From NCBI RefSeq assembly GCF_900602065.1, contig NZ_UWFN01000288.1, forward strand, positions 62,001-126,000: a DNA stretch of 64,000 nucleotides, read 5' to 3'. Within the stretch, counting starts at the first letter, position 1. Each line of letters opens with the position of its first letter. Positions 7,782 to 15,587 of the stretch are shown one piece after another. This DNA is from Pseudomonas viridiflava. GTDB lineage: Bacteria > Pseudomonadota > Gammaproteobacteria > Pseudomonadales > Pseudomonadaceae. A model generated the notes under the pieces. It was not told the origin of the DNA. It did no database searches and worked only from the letters and a program-made list of their open reading frames with translations. Both the position numbers and the translations under genes were made by a program.

Positions 7782-8591
7782 TCACTCCTTGTAAGAGGTA
7801 TCGCTGCGCTCCAGTTCACGAATCAGGGCATTCCAGTGACGGGCTACGCCAGGGCCATGACCATCAGCGAAGACCTTGGCCTGTTCTTCGACCCGGGCCA
7901 CAACTTCAGCCGGTGGATAGATCAGTTCGTCATTGCCCGCCGATTGCGCCGCCACCTGAATATTGCAGGCATATTCGAGACGATGCAGTTGCTGGAAAGC
8001 GTGCTCGACACTCACACCGCCGGTCAGCAGCCCGTGGTTACGCAAGATCATCACGCTCTTGTCGCCCAGATCCGCCACCAGTCTTTCGCGCTCATCCAGG
8101 TCCAGCGCCACGCCCTCATAGCCGTGATAAGCGATACGACCCGAGAAGCCCAGCGAGTGTTGAGAGATAGGCAGCAAACCGCTTTTTTGTGCAGAAACAG
8201 CAATGCCGTCACGGGTATGAGTATGCAAAACCGCGACCAGATCATGGCGGGCGGCGTGAATCGCACTGTGGATCACGTAACCGGCGTAGTTGATGCCCAG
8301 GCCGGTAGGGTCATCGACAATGGTCCCGTCGAGATCAACCTTGACCAGATTCGATGCACTGATTTCGTCGAAGAGCAGACCGAAGGCGTTGATCAGGAAG
8401 TGCTCTTCCTTACCCGGTACACGAGCAGAAAAATGCGTGTAGATATGGTCAGTCCAGCGCTTCTGCGCAGCCAGCCGGTAAGCCGCTGCCAGTTTGACCC
8501 GTACCTCCCACTCCTCCGGCGATACGCGCTCACGGACACTGCCGGAGCCAGACTGTTGGGATTGAAGAGGCAAGGAACTGACATTGCTCAT
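7782..8591 (-). CDS. Class II aldolase/adducin family protein
   Basis: A 269-residue cytosolic protein of the metal-dependent aldolase fold. The Zn-binding histidines are visible as HTHT in LVAVLHTHTRDG (residues 120-130) and as H in ILRNHGLL (about 180). KRWTDHIYTHFSARVPG near residue 43 matches the N-terminal family segment. Members cleave or epimerise phosphorylated sugars, but many of this subgroup have no known reaction, and this one lacks a sugar kinase neighbour. Its place among sulfur-scavenging genes suggests it handles a carbonyl product released by oxygenative desulfonation; that is inference only. The start has no strong ribosome site (GAGCAGCCCC lies before ATG). Confidence 0.82.
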   Translation of the reverse strand: MSNVSSLPLQSQQSGSGSVRERVSPEEWEVRVKLAAAYRLAAQKRWTDHIYTHFSARVPGKEEHFLINAFGLLFDEISASNLVKVDLDGTIVDDPTGLGINYAGYVIHSAIHAARHDLVAVLHTHTRDGIAVSAQKSGLLPISQHSLGFSGRIAYHGYEGVALDLDERERLVADLGDKSVMILRNHGLLTGGVSVEHAFQQLHRLEYACNIQVAAQSAGNDELIYPPAEVVARVEEQAKVFADGHGPGVARHWNALIRELERSDTSYKE

Positions 8592-8911
8592 GGGGCTGCT
8601 CCGTAAAAATGCGGGACCGACAGATGCGGTACGTGTGGGAGCAGCCTAAACGCACAAGAAAGCATTTAAAAAGCACATTTTAATCTAAGCTAATTATTAA
8701 ATTTACTGATTTTGAAACGCACGTCGCGTCGCTGGACTGAAATCAGTAAATGCATTTTTGTTCTATGTTAATCATAAAAAAATAGCATATTAAAAATAAT
8801 CATTATGCTTACATAGCCCTAAGCTGTTTTGACATTCACAGCAACGTCCTTACCCGACCCCTCTCCAGGCGGAGGTTAACCCTTAACAACAAAAGAGAGG
8901 TCCCACCCGCC
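8592..8911. promoter_or_regulatory. AT-rich divergent control region, aldolase-like / TauD-like genes
   Basis: 320 bases with no gene. Bases 8660-8820 are much richer in A+T than the flanks. They contain a perfect 12-bp inverted repeat, ATTTACTGATTT (8701-8712) and AAATCAGTAAAT (8740-8751), separated by 27 bases. ATCTAAGCTAAT (8684-8695) resembles a site at 11941. AGAGAGG (8893-8899) precedes the TauD start. Promoters for both flanking genes must lie here; I cannot place -35/-10 boxes with certainty. Confidence 0.55.
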
Positions 8912-9808
8912 ATGTCCGCGATTCTTGAACAGCCGACCCCAGCCCCAGCTCGTCAGCAACCGCCGCTCCAGATCGTAAGATCCCTGCAAGTCACCCGCCT
9001 GGAACCGAGCATCGGTGCCGAGATTAGCGGGGTCGACCTGACCCAGCCGCTCACTGCTGCCCAACGCGACGAAATTCGCGCGCTGCTGCTGGAACACAAG
9101 GTGATTTTCTTCCGTGATCAGAACATCAGCACCGAGCAACAGATCGCCTTTGCCAAGGCCTTCGGCGAGCTGTACGAGCACCCGACCACGGAAAAGAACG
9201 ATGCCAGCAAACCCTATGCACACCTGATTCAGGCTCAGGATGCACGCGAGCTGTACGGTCCGAAAACCACGGGGCGTTGGCACACCGACACCAGTTGGCT
9301 ACTGAAACCTACATTCGGTGCGGTACTGCGGGCGGTGGATCTGCCGGAGGTCGGTGGCGATACGGTCTGGGCCGATGCGGGTGCGGTATATCGGGCGCTG
9401 CCGGACGCGCTGCGCGAAGAAATCGACACGTTGTTCGTGGTTCATGACTTCAAGAAATCTCTGGACGCCGTGGGCTACGACTATCCGATCCTCGCCCATC
9501 CACTGGTGCGTACCCACCCGGAAACGGGCGAAGACAGCCTGTTCATCAACTTCTCGCAAAACCCTTCGGTGATCGGCTGGGAACCTGAGCGCAGCAAGCG
9601 GTTGATTGAACGCCTGCATCAGGAATTCAACAAGCCCGAGCATCACGTGCGCTTCAAATGGCGCGAACATTCCATCGCCTTCTGGGACAACCGCTCGACC
9701 CTGCATTACCCGGTCTACAACTACGGCGACTATCCGCGACGCATGGAGCGCGTGCTGATTGCCGACGATGACATCCCGCATCGGGTGCGGCGTGCGGCTA
9801 ACGCCTGA
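8912..9808 (+). CDS. TauD/TfdA-family Fe(II)/2-oxoglutarate-dependent dioxygenase
   Basis: A 298-residue cytosolic dioxygenase. The facial triad is visible: HTD in TGRWHTDTSW (about residues 121-123) and the distal His in STLHYPVYNYG near residue 268, followed by the 2-oxoglutarate-binding Arg region RRMERVLI. The N-terminal GAEISGVDLTQPL is typical of the family. TauD-type enzymes hydroxylate the carbon next to sulfur in taurine, alkyl sulfates or sulfonates, using 2-oxoglutarate and O2 and releasing sulfite or sulfate. The genetic setting supports a sulfur substrate. It is transcribed away from the aldolase-like gene from a shared AT-rich control region. Confidence 0.9.
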   Translation: MSAILEQPTPAPARQQPPLQIVRSLQVTRLEPSIGAEISGVDLTQPLTAAQRDEIRALLLEHKVIFFRDQNISTEQQIAFAKAFGELYEHPTTEKNDASKPYAHLIQAQDARELYGPKTTGRWHTDTSWLLKPTFGAVLRAVDLPEVGGDTVWADAGAVYRALPDALREEIDTLFVVHDFKKSLDAVGYDYPILAHPLVRTHPETGEDSLFINFSQNPSVIGWEPERSKRLIERLHQEFNKPEHHVRFKWREHSIAFWDNRSTLHYPVYNYGDYPRRMERVLIADDDIPHRVRRAANA

Positions 9809-9835
9809 ACCAAACATTCAAGCCAGGTGACTCCT

Positions 9836-9923
9836 TGTGGGGGCGCGGCTTGCCGGCGATAAGGCTGGACGCGGTTCACTTCAGACCGCGGTGAACTTAT
9901 CGCAGGCAAGCCATGCTCTCACA
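9836..9923. repeat. REP-like palindrome, GTGGGAGCG family (B4), degenerate
   Basis: Arms TGTGGGGGCGCGGCTTGCCG and CAGGCAAGCCATGCTCTCACA pair with several mismatches; an inner stem ACGCGGTTCAC/GTGAAC(C)GCGGT is also present. It is the most decayed member of its group in the window. Confidence 0.7.
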
Positions 9924-10023
9924 GAAGTGCGCGCAAGCAACATCTGCATGCCCCAAGGAAGCCGCTGTCATGCATAAAAGCAACCCCCTTCCCCAGTAAA
10001 AACTGACATCAGGAGCATCGACC

Positions 10024-10710
10024 ATGAGCGAATCATTGAACCAACTGTTGGCAGACCTGCATGCCGAACGCCTCGCCAGCTGGGCGCCGGAAGCCTTGCA
10101 GGTCAACATCAACCAGCGTCAGACCCTGGTGGATGCCGCACAGCATGCACGCTTTGTGCAACGCGGCGATCCAGTTCCGGATTTTCAGCTACTGAACGTC
10201 GAGGGCGGCACCCTGACGCGTGAAAAGCTCAGCGCCTACGGCCCCGCAGTGCTGATTTTCTTTCGCTTCGCGGGGTGCCCGGCGTGCAACATTGCCCTGC
10301 CGTATTACCAGCGCCAGTTGTTCCCGAAACTGCAGGCCTTGGGTGTGCCGCTCGTGGCCGTCAGCCCGCAAATACCGGCGCGGCTGATCGAGATCAAGCA
10401 GCGTCATGATTTGCAGTTTCAGGTCGCCACCGACAAGGACAATACCCTGGCGCGACAGCTGGGCATTCTCTACAGCTTCGACGAAGCTTCGCGCAAGGCA
10501 GCATTGAGCAAGGGTGGTGGCGGTATCGGTGAAGTCACGGGGACAGGCACCTGGGAGCTGCCGCAACCGGCGGTGGTGGTGATTGGTCAGCACGGTGAGG
10601 TGATCTTTGCTGAAGTCAGCCCGGACTGGCTGGTCCGTACCGAAGCCGAGGTGATCGTACAGGCGGTCAGCGAAGCGCTGGGTGAACGCGAGGTACAGAT
10701 CGCGGTTTGA
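10024..10710 (+). CDS. Peroxiredoxin-like / AhpC-TSA family thioredoxin-fold protein
   Basis: A 228-residue cytosolic protein. After a helical N-terminal section of about 50 residues comes a thioredoxin fold starting DPVPDFQLLNVEGG, with FFRFAGCPACNIALPYY around residues 78-94. The CPAC motif gives two cysteines in a thioredoxin-like CxxC spacing; classical peroxiredoxins have only the first. That points to a thiol peroxidase or disulfide reductase of the peroxiredoxin-like subgroup. The substrate is unknown. A clean ribosome site AGGAG (10011-10015) precedes ATG 10024. It follows the dioxygenase by 215 bp with a palindrome between, and may protect against peroxide or sulfite made by the oxygenases (inference). 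Confidence 0.83.
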   Translation: MSESLNQLLADLHAERLASWAPEALQVNINQRQTLVDAAQHARFVQRGDPVPDFQLLNVEGGTLTREKLSAYGPAVLIFFRFAGCPACNIALPYYQRQLFPKLQALGVPLVAVSPQIPARLIEIKQRHDLQFQVATDKDNTLARQLGILYSFDEASRKAALSKGGGGIGEVTGTGTWELPQPAVVVIGQHGEVIFAEVSPDWLVRTEAEVIVQAVSEALGEREVQIAV

Positions 10711-10747
10711 AATTGAATGCGGTTCTGTTTGTAGAAAACGCTGATCC

Positions 10748-10821
10748 CTGTAGGAGCTGCCGAAGGCTGCGATGGCGGTGGGTCAGGATAAATGCTTCGC
10801 AGCCTTCGGCAGCTCCTACAG
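10748..10821. repeat. REP-like palindrome, GTAGGAGCTGCC family (A2), between convergent genes
   Basis: Arms CTGTAGGAGCTGCCGAAGGC and GCCTTCGGCAGCTCCTACAG are exact complements and the stem runs on through TGCGA/TCGCA. Located between the peroxiredoxin-like gene and the convergent hydroxyacid dehydrogenase. Confidence 0.88.
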
Positions 10822-10868
10822 AAAGTGCATTTCAATTCAATGATTTGCATTTTTTTGAGGAGCTCGCC

Positions 10869-11819
10869 TCAATACCCCCGCTTGAAATCCACCTGCTCAG
10901 CCAATGGCTCGCCTTTGTGAAAGCGCAACAGGTTACTCACAAACTGATCAATCACATTGCCCCACAGGTCGCCGGTGGCCGGAGAAACGTGCGGCGACAG
11001 CCTGATTTTCGGGTGGCTGTAGAACGGATGATCAGCTGGCGACGGTTCCTTCTGCGCGACATCCAGCGTTGCCCGACTCAACTGCCCCGCATCCAGTGCT
11101 GCCACCAGAGCCTCCTCGTCCACCAGGCTACCCCGCGCGATGTTGATCAGGTGCAGGCCCGGCTTGGCGTGACTCAACAGCTCGGCGTTGACCAGATGCC
11201 GCGTATCCTCCGTAGCGGGGGCCGCGACGACCACATGATCAGACGCCGCAAACAATGCCTGAAGACTCTTCGCGCGCTCGACGCCCGGTACATAAAACGG
11301 CTTGCCTGAATGATTGGTCGCAATCACTTTCACGCCCAATGCCTGGGCCCGAATAGCCAGCGCACTGCCAATCGCACCAAAGCCGACAATCCCCAACACG
11401 CTGCCACTGACCAACTGCAGGGAATGTCGCTGCCACTGCGCAGCCTCGGAGATCCACACTTCAGGGAAACGCTTGGCGCTGGCAAGAATCGCCGCCAACG
11501 CAAACTCCGCTACCGCCACCGCAGACGTGCCACGGGCCGACGTGACCTGCGGCACTTCGAACAGCCATTCCGGGTAAGTATCGATGCCGGACGAAGACAG
11601 ATGAATCCATTGCAGGTTGAACGGCCAGCCCTCAGGGCGTGGTGGTTTCTCGCCGCTGCCCGCACGGAACACCGGGCGTGCCAGCAAAATAGTTGCTTCG
11701 GCAGGAATGGAGTCGGGCGTACCGGTGCCAATCGGCACGAATGTGTACTCAGGCAAACGCTGGCGCAGCAGCTCGTTGACCTCTTCGTCATGCTGAGTGG
11801 CGATTACGATCTGTGTCAT
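10869..11819 (-). CDS. D-isomer-specific 2-hydroxyacid dehydrogenase, NAD(P)-dependent
   Basis: A 316-residue cytosolic oxidoreductase that interconverts 2-oxo acids and D-2-hydroxy acids. The NAD(P)-binding Rossmann motif GIVGFGAIGSALA is at about residues 143-155. The catalytic trio is visible as Arg in NIARGSLVDEEAL, Glu in DVAQKEPSPADHPF and His in LSPHVSPAT. The open frame extends to 11936, but I start at ATG 11817-11819: GAGG lies 5-8 bases before it and homology begins at MTQIVIATQ. Substrate not evident. It is flanked by an oxygenase gene on its own strand and an AT-rich leader, so it may process an oxo acid left after desulfonation. Confidence 0.88.
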   Translation of the reverse strand: MTQIVIATQHDEEVNELLRQRLPEYTFVPIGTGTPDSIPAEATILLARPVFRAGSGEKPPRPEGWPFNLQWIHLSSSGIDTYPEWLFEVPQVTSARGTSAVAVAEFALAAILASAKRFPEVWISEAAQWQRHSLQLVSGSVLGIVGFGAIGSALAIRAQALGVKVIATNHSGKPFYVPGVERAKSLQALFAASDHVVVAAPATEDTRHLVNAELLSHAKPGLHLINIARGSLVDEEALVAALDAGQLSRATLDVAQKEPSPADHPFYSHPKIRLSPHVSPATGDLWGNVIDQFVSNLLRFHKGEPLAEQVDFKRGY

Positions 11820-12028
11820 GAAAACCTCGTGACTAAAACGCGAGGTGGCACGCACGGCCACCCGTTCATGGTCGACGGCCATGAGGCCGGACTGAGCATG
11901 AACATAAGCGTTGAATACGGGCCTGTGAAATGCCAATGCGATCTAAACTAATATTATTTTTTGTTATCACTTTATTTTTTTATATCAACATATGGCATTA
12001 ATATGCCTCTTCCGAGATGAACCCGGTC
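11820..12028. promoter_or_regulatory. AT-rich leader of the hydroxyacid dehydrogenase gene
   Basis: Bases 11941-12010 are strongly AT-rich, unlike the surroundings. They start with ATCTAAACTAAT (11941-11952), which differs in one base from ATCTAAGCTAAT at 8684-8695, in front of the aldolase-like gene on the same strand. GGCATTAATATGCC (11993-12006) is a small palindrome. With the adjoining palindrome, the whole gap to 12214 holds no gene I can support. Confidence 0.45.
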
Positions 12029-12131
12029 CTGTAGGAGTGAGCTTGATCTGGGCCGCATCCGGACGATGCGGTGCGTCAGCGAAAATGTGCTGCCTGACCC
12101 GATGCAATCGCGGGCAAGCGCGCTCCTACAG
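12029..12131. repeat. REP-like composite palindrome (B5)
   Basis: Outer arms CTGTAGGAGTGAGCTTG and CAAGCGCGCTCCTACAG pair imperfectly; inner stems GCCGCATCCG/GGACGATGCGG and GCATTTTCGC-like segments lie between. It lies after the stop of the downstream LLM monooxygenase gene on the minus strand. Confidence 0.7.
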
Positions 12132-12214
12132 CTGAAAAGCATCCCAGTCCGGGTAGTTTTTCCTGTTTGATGAGAGCTCGCGGACTCCTACAGAATCGGC
12201 CTCAACCTCGAAGA

Positions 12215-13522
12215 CTACCCGTGCCGATTAGCCGGAATGGGCAAACCAAGGTGTTCGCGCAGGGTGCTGCCGGTGTACTCCTCGCGGAACAACTTGTGCT
12301 TGCGCAGAATCGGCAGCACGCCGTCGATGAAATGCTCCAGGCCTTCCGGGAAGTAAGCCGGCATCAGGTTGAAACCGTCAGCGGCCTCCCCTTCAAACCA
12401 GGCGATCAATTCGTCGGCCACGGTTTGCGGCGTACCGACCACAATTTTGTGGCCGCGGGCACCGGCCGCCAAATTGCAGATCTGTCTGAGGGTCAGGCCA
12501 TCGCGATGGGAAAGATCCAGCAGCAACTGAGCACGGCTTTTCATGTTTTGTGGCAGCGGCAAGTCGGGTAAAGGCTGATCAAGGTCGAAACCGGACAGGT
12601 CGTGGCCGAGACGATCAGCAACCATCAACAGTGCGGCTTCCTGGTCAGTCCAGCTTTGCAACTGATCAAAGCGTGCCTGCGCCTCAGCGGCCGTCGCGCC
12701 AAGGATCGGCATCACGCCCGGCATCACCAGACAATGCTCCGGCCTGCGACCATGAGCGACGACCTGGCCTTTGAGGTCGCGATAGAACTCCTGAGCCTCT
12801 GGCAGGCCCTGCTGAGCGGTGAAGACCACTTCACCGATCCGTGCGGCCAATGCCATGCCTGGCCCGGACGAACCGGCCTGAATCAATACCGGATGACCTT
12901 GCGGCCCGCGCGTTACGTTCAGCGGCCCGGCGATGGAGAAGTACTCGCCCTTGTGATCAAGCCCGTGCAGTTTGGCCGGATCGAGAAACACGCCGGAATC
13001 CCGGTCCTGTACATAGGCGTCATCTTCCCAGCTGTCCCACAGCCCCCGCACCACATCGACAAATTCTTCGGCGACGGCGTAGCGCTGGGCGTGGTCCGGA
13101 TGGGTCGCGCGGGTGAAGTTGGCGGCACTGTCATAGCCGGTGGTCACGACGTTCCAGGCAGCTCTCCCGGCGGATAAATGATCCAGCGTGGCGAACTGCC
13201 GGGCGATGGTGTAAGGCTCGCTGTAAGTGGTGGAGGCCGTCGCCGCCAAACCGATTTTCTCGGTAATCGACGCCAGCGCGCCAAGCAGAGCGACCGGCTC
13301 CAGGCGCACGATCATCGAAGGATGTTCCTTGCCGTTGGTGACCAGTTTGTCGCCAAAAAAAACCATGTCGAATTTGGCTCGCTCAGCCGCCAGGGTCAGT
13401 TGACGGATCAACGGGAAGTTCTCACTGCCCGCCTGAGCACCAGGGTATCGCCAGCCAGCGGAATGGTGACCGGCAGCCTGAATGAACAGGCCCAGACGCA
13501 TGTGTCGATCTTGCTTGCTCAT
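12215..13522 (-). CDS. LLM-class flavin-dependent monooxygenase, NtaA/SnaA/DszA family
   Basis: A 435-residue FMNH2-dependent monooxygenase; family members reach 430-460 residues, longer than SsuD. RLGLFIQAAGHHSAGWRYP at the N-terminus, FFGDKLV near residue 55, DHLSAGRAAWNVVTT near 107 and HKGEYFSIAGPLN near 185 are the family's conserved blocks. Known members attack nitrilotriacetate (NtaA), dibenzothiophene sulfone (DszA) or related compounds with C-N or C-S cleavage. The neighbourhood favours an organosulfur substrate, but the sequence does not decide this. No strong ribosome site precedes ATG 13522; an internal ATG (residue 8) is a possible alternative start. A flavin reductase partner is not encoded nearby. 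Confidence 0.87.
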   Translation of the reverse strand: MSKQDRHMRLGLFIQAAGHHSAGWRYPGAQAGSENFPLIRQLTLAAERAKFDMVFFGDKLVTNGKEHPSMIVRLEPVALLGALASITEKIGLAATASTTYSEPYTIARQFATLDHLSAGRAAWNVVTTGYDSAANFTRATHPDHAQRYAVAEEFVDVVRGLWDSWEDDAYVQDRDSGVFLDPAKLHGLDHKGEYFSIAGPLNVTRGPQGHPVLIQAGSSGPGMALAARIGEVVFTAQQGLPEAQEFYRDLKGQVVAHGRRPEHCLVMPGVMPILGATAAEAQARFDQLQSWTDQEAALLMVADRLGHDLSGFDLDQPLPDLPLPQNMKSRAQLLLDLSHRDGLTLRQICNLAAGARGHKIVVGTPQTVADELIAWFEGEAADGFNLMPAYFPEGLEHFIDGVLPILRKHKLFREEYTGSTLREHLGLPIPANRHG

Positions 13523-13689
13523 GGAAATCGGCTCAGCAAAAGAGTAATGGAAGTGGTTTTATGCATAGAACAAAAAGGAATAAAAAGCAAACACAACAAC
13601 AGCTTTTATAATAAAAACAAATGATCGCGACTGTCCATGCCCTCTGCCGGACTCGCACAGTAGACAAAGCCTTATGCGGGGCCGAATTT
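13523..13689. promoter_or_regulatory. AT-rich leader of the NtaA/SnaA-type monooxygenase gene
   Basis: Bases 13555-13625 are markedly AT-rich, like the leaders at 8660 and 11941. The promoter for the minus-strand monooxygenase should be here. No clear operator is visible. The remaining gap to 13845 is palindrome A3 plus about 80 unremarkable bases. Confidence 0.4.
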
Positions 13690-13764
13690 CTGTAGGAGCT
13701 GCCGAAGGCTGCGAAGCATTTCATCCTGGACTACCGCGATCGCAGCCTTCGGCAGCTCCTACAG
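13690..13764. repeat. REP-like palindrome, GTAGGAGCTGCC family (A3)
   Basis: CTGTAGGAGCTGCCGAAGGC and its exact complement GCCTTCGGCAGCTCCTACAG (13745-13764), with inner TGCGA/TCGCA pairing. It stands in a divergent intergenic gap, unlike most other copies, which lie at gene ends. Confidence 0.87.
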
Positions 13765-13845
13765 TTCCTGCGTTTGCCGCGCGACAATGTGGTGACAGGA
13801 TCAATCGCACCCTCAAGGTAGGAAACCAGACCATCCGCGGTAATA

Positions 13846-14778
13846 ATGCCCGCACACTTTCTGCCGGAGCCTTCTGCCGTGGCTGTTCCGCAAGCTATTT
13901 TGCCGATCTTTCTGTTGATTGTTCTGGGCTACTTCCTGCGTCGTCGTGGCACGTTGTCGGCGGAGAGCAACAAGGCCTTCGGCGAACTGGCATTCAAGCT
14001 TTTCATGCCGATGGTGCTGTTCATCGGCATGGCCAAGGCGCCGCTGCATGAAGGCTTGAACACCACGATTCTGGCGGCCTATTTCATACCGGCGCTGATC
14101 GTCTTTGCCGGGGTCAATCTGGTTGCTCACTGGCGCATCGGGCATCCGACGCCCTTTGGTCTGACCGCAGCGTTCGGCAATAACGGCTTGATGGGCATCG
14201 CGCTGGTGGCCAGTCTGTTTGGCAACCCCGGTCTGGTGCTGCTGTTCACTATCCTGGCGGTGCATAGCCTGTTGTTGTTCAGCTTTCAAAGCCTCTACAA
14301 CAGCCTCGCCGGTGATGAACCGTTCAGCGTCAAAACCCTGGTGGGCAGTCTGGCAAACCCAATGATCATCGGATTATTGCTCGGCGTGCTGCTCAATCTG
14401 TCGGGCCTGACGATGCCGCTGTGGGCCGAGCACCTCACCACCTGGCTGGCCCAGGCAGCCCTGCCCTGCGCCCTGATCGTGCTCGGCGGCAATCTTGCGG
14501 GTTACCGCCTGCGACCCAGCATCGAGGCCGTCGGTATTACCGTTGCCAAATTGCTGATCATGCCGGTGCTGGTGTTGGTGACCTGCATGATCATCGGCAT
14601 CAGCGGTACGCCGCGAGCGGTGTTGATGCTGATGGCAGCAACACCTTGCGGTTTGAACGTGCTGGGCTTTTCACGCACGCAGGAAGACGTGCAAAAAACC
14701 AGTTCGGCGATTTGCCTGTCGACGCTGGTGTCGGCGGTGACCATGCCGGTCTGGATGTGGATCGAGAGCTGGGTTTGA
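13846..14778 (+). CDS. AEC family transporter (auxin efflux carrier-like permease)
   Basis: A 310-residue inner-membrane protein with about ten hydrophobic segments in two repeats of five, starting at residues 15-31 (PQAILPIFLLIVLGYF). GTLSAESNKAFGELAFKLFMP after the first helix and NPMIIGLLLGVLL near residue 170 are typical of AEC transporters, which move small organic acids (malate, malonate, pyruvate, auxin in plants). ATPCGLNVLGFSR near 265 is the conserved motif of the second half. It is convergent with the regulator gene at 14830 and divergent from the monooxygenase. Its substrate is unknown; an organic acid from sulfonate or hydroxy-acid metabolism would fit. Confidence 0.85.
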   Translation: MPAHFLPEPSAVAVPQAILPIFLLIVLGYFLRRRGTLSAESNKAFGELAFKLFMPMVLFIGMAKAPLHEGLNTTILAAYFIPALIVFAGVNLVAHWRIGHPTPFGLTAAFGNNGLMGIALVASLFGNPGLVLLFTILAVHSLLLFSFQSLYNSLAGDEPFSVKTLVGSLANPMIIGLLLGVLLNLSGLTMPLWAEHLTTWLAQAALPCALIVLGGNLAGYRLRPSIEAVGITVAKLLIMPVLVLVTCMIIGISGTPRAVLMLMAATPCGLNVLGFSRTQEDVQKTSSAICLSTLVSAVTMPVWMWIESWV

Positions 14779-14829
14779 TTGACGGGAGGCAGACCGGGAC
14801 GCCTGAAGAAGCTGCGTCCCGGGAAGGGC

Positions 14830-15522
14830 TTACTCTTCGGCGCGCTTGACCAGATGATCATGCATGGCGCGCTCGGCGCCTGCAGGATCATTGGTTTTGA
14901 TGAAACCGAGAATGACTTCGTGTTCCTTGATGGTCATTTCCCGGCCTTTGAAACGCAGCATGTCCTGACGGTAATCCGCCATCCATTCGAGAATTGCCCG
15001 AGAGATGGCGACGTAGATCGGGTTGCCGGAAATTTTCGCGATTTCGCCGTGGAATTCCATGTCGGCCGGAATAAACTCATCGGTCTCACGGTGCTTGTGC
15101 ATTTTTGCCAGCGCCGACTCCAGCCGGGCGACATCAGCAGGCGTGGCCTTTTCAGCGGCCATTTTGACCAGTCCGGTCTCGAAGAAGGTACGCGCCTGTC
15201 GGAGATGATCAACGTTTTTCGCCGAACTCGACAACAAATGACGCGCTGCCAGATCAATCTGGCTGATCATCGAATGCATGTCCACACGACCGACTTTGGC
15301 TCGCTCGCCATGCTGAATACTGATCATGCCCATGCCGGCCAGGCGCTGCATGGCTTCGCGAACGACCGGGCGGCCCACGCCGAAGGTTTCCATCAGTTCG
15401 CGCTCAGCAGGCATCTGATCGCCCGGCTGAAGGTTTTCCTCTTCAATGAGACCGATCAGTTGCTCAAAGACGATGTCGGAAAGCTTCTTGCGTTGAATCA
15501 GGCGTTTCTTGATCTCTGGCAT
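14830..15522 (-). CDS. GntR/FadR-family transcriptional regulator, NanR-like; proposed apiose-locus regulator
   Basis: A 230-residue regulator. The N-terminal winged helix contains KKLSDIVFEQL and PGDQMPAERELMETFGVGRPVVREAMQRL (seen as PAERELMETFGVGR then VREAMQRL); the C-terminal all-helical FCD domain carries metal/ligand residues such as the D-x-x-FH in ADMEFHGEIA. Overall it resembles E. coli NanR closely (VGRPVVREA, NGERAKV-type wing, GNPIYVAI). The frame continues upstream to 15639, but that would run into the preceding gene; ATG 15522, 15540 and 15549 are all possible, none with an ideal ribosome site. It is the last gene of the lactonase transcript, so it likely senses an apiose-pathway intermediate (inference). 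Confidence 0.83.
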   Translation of the reverse strand: MPEIKKRLIQRKKLSDIVFEQLIGLIEEENLQPGDQMPAERELMETFGVGRPVVREAMQRLAGMGMISIQHGERAKVGRVDMHSMISQIDLAARHLLSSSAKNVDHLRQARTFFETGLVKMAAEKATPADVARLESALAKMHKHRETDEFIPADMEFHGEIAKISGNPIYVAISRAILEWMADYRQDMLRFKGREMTIKEHEVILGFIKTNDPAGAERAMHDHLVKRAEE

Positions 15523-15587
15523 TACTGAAGGTGGCTCCATGGAATGCATCACGTGAAATGCATAAAAAAACGGCAACGATGACGCGA

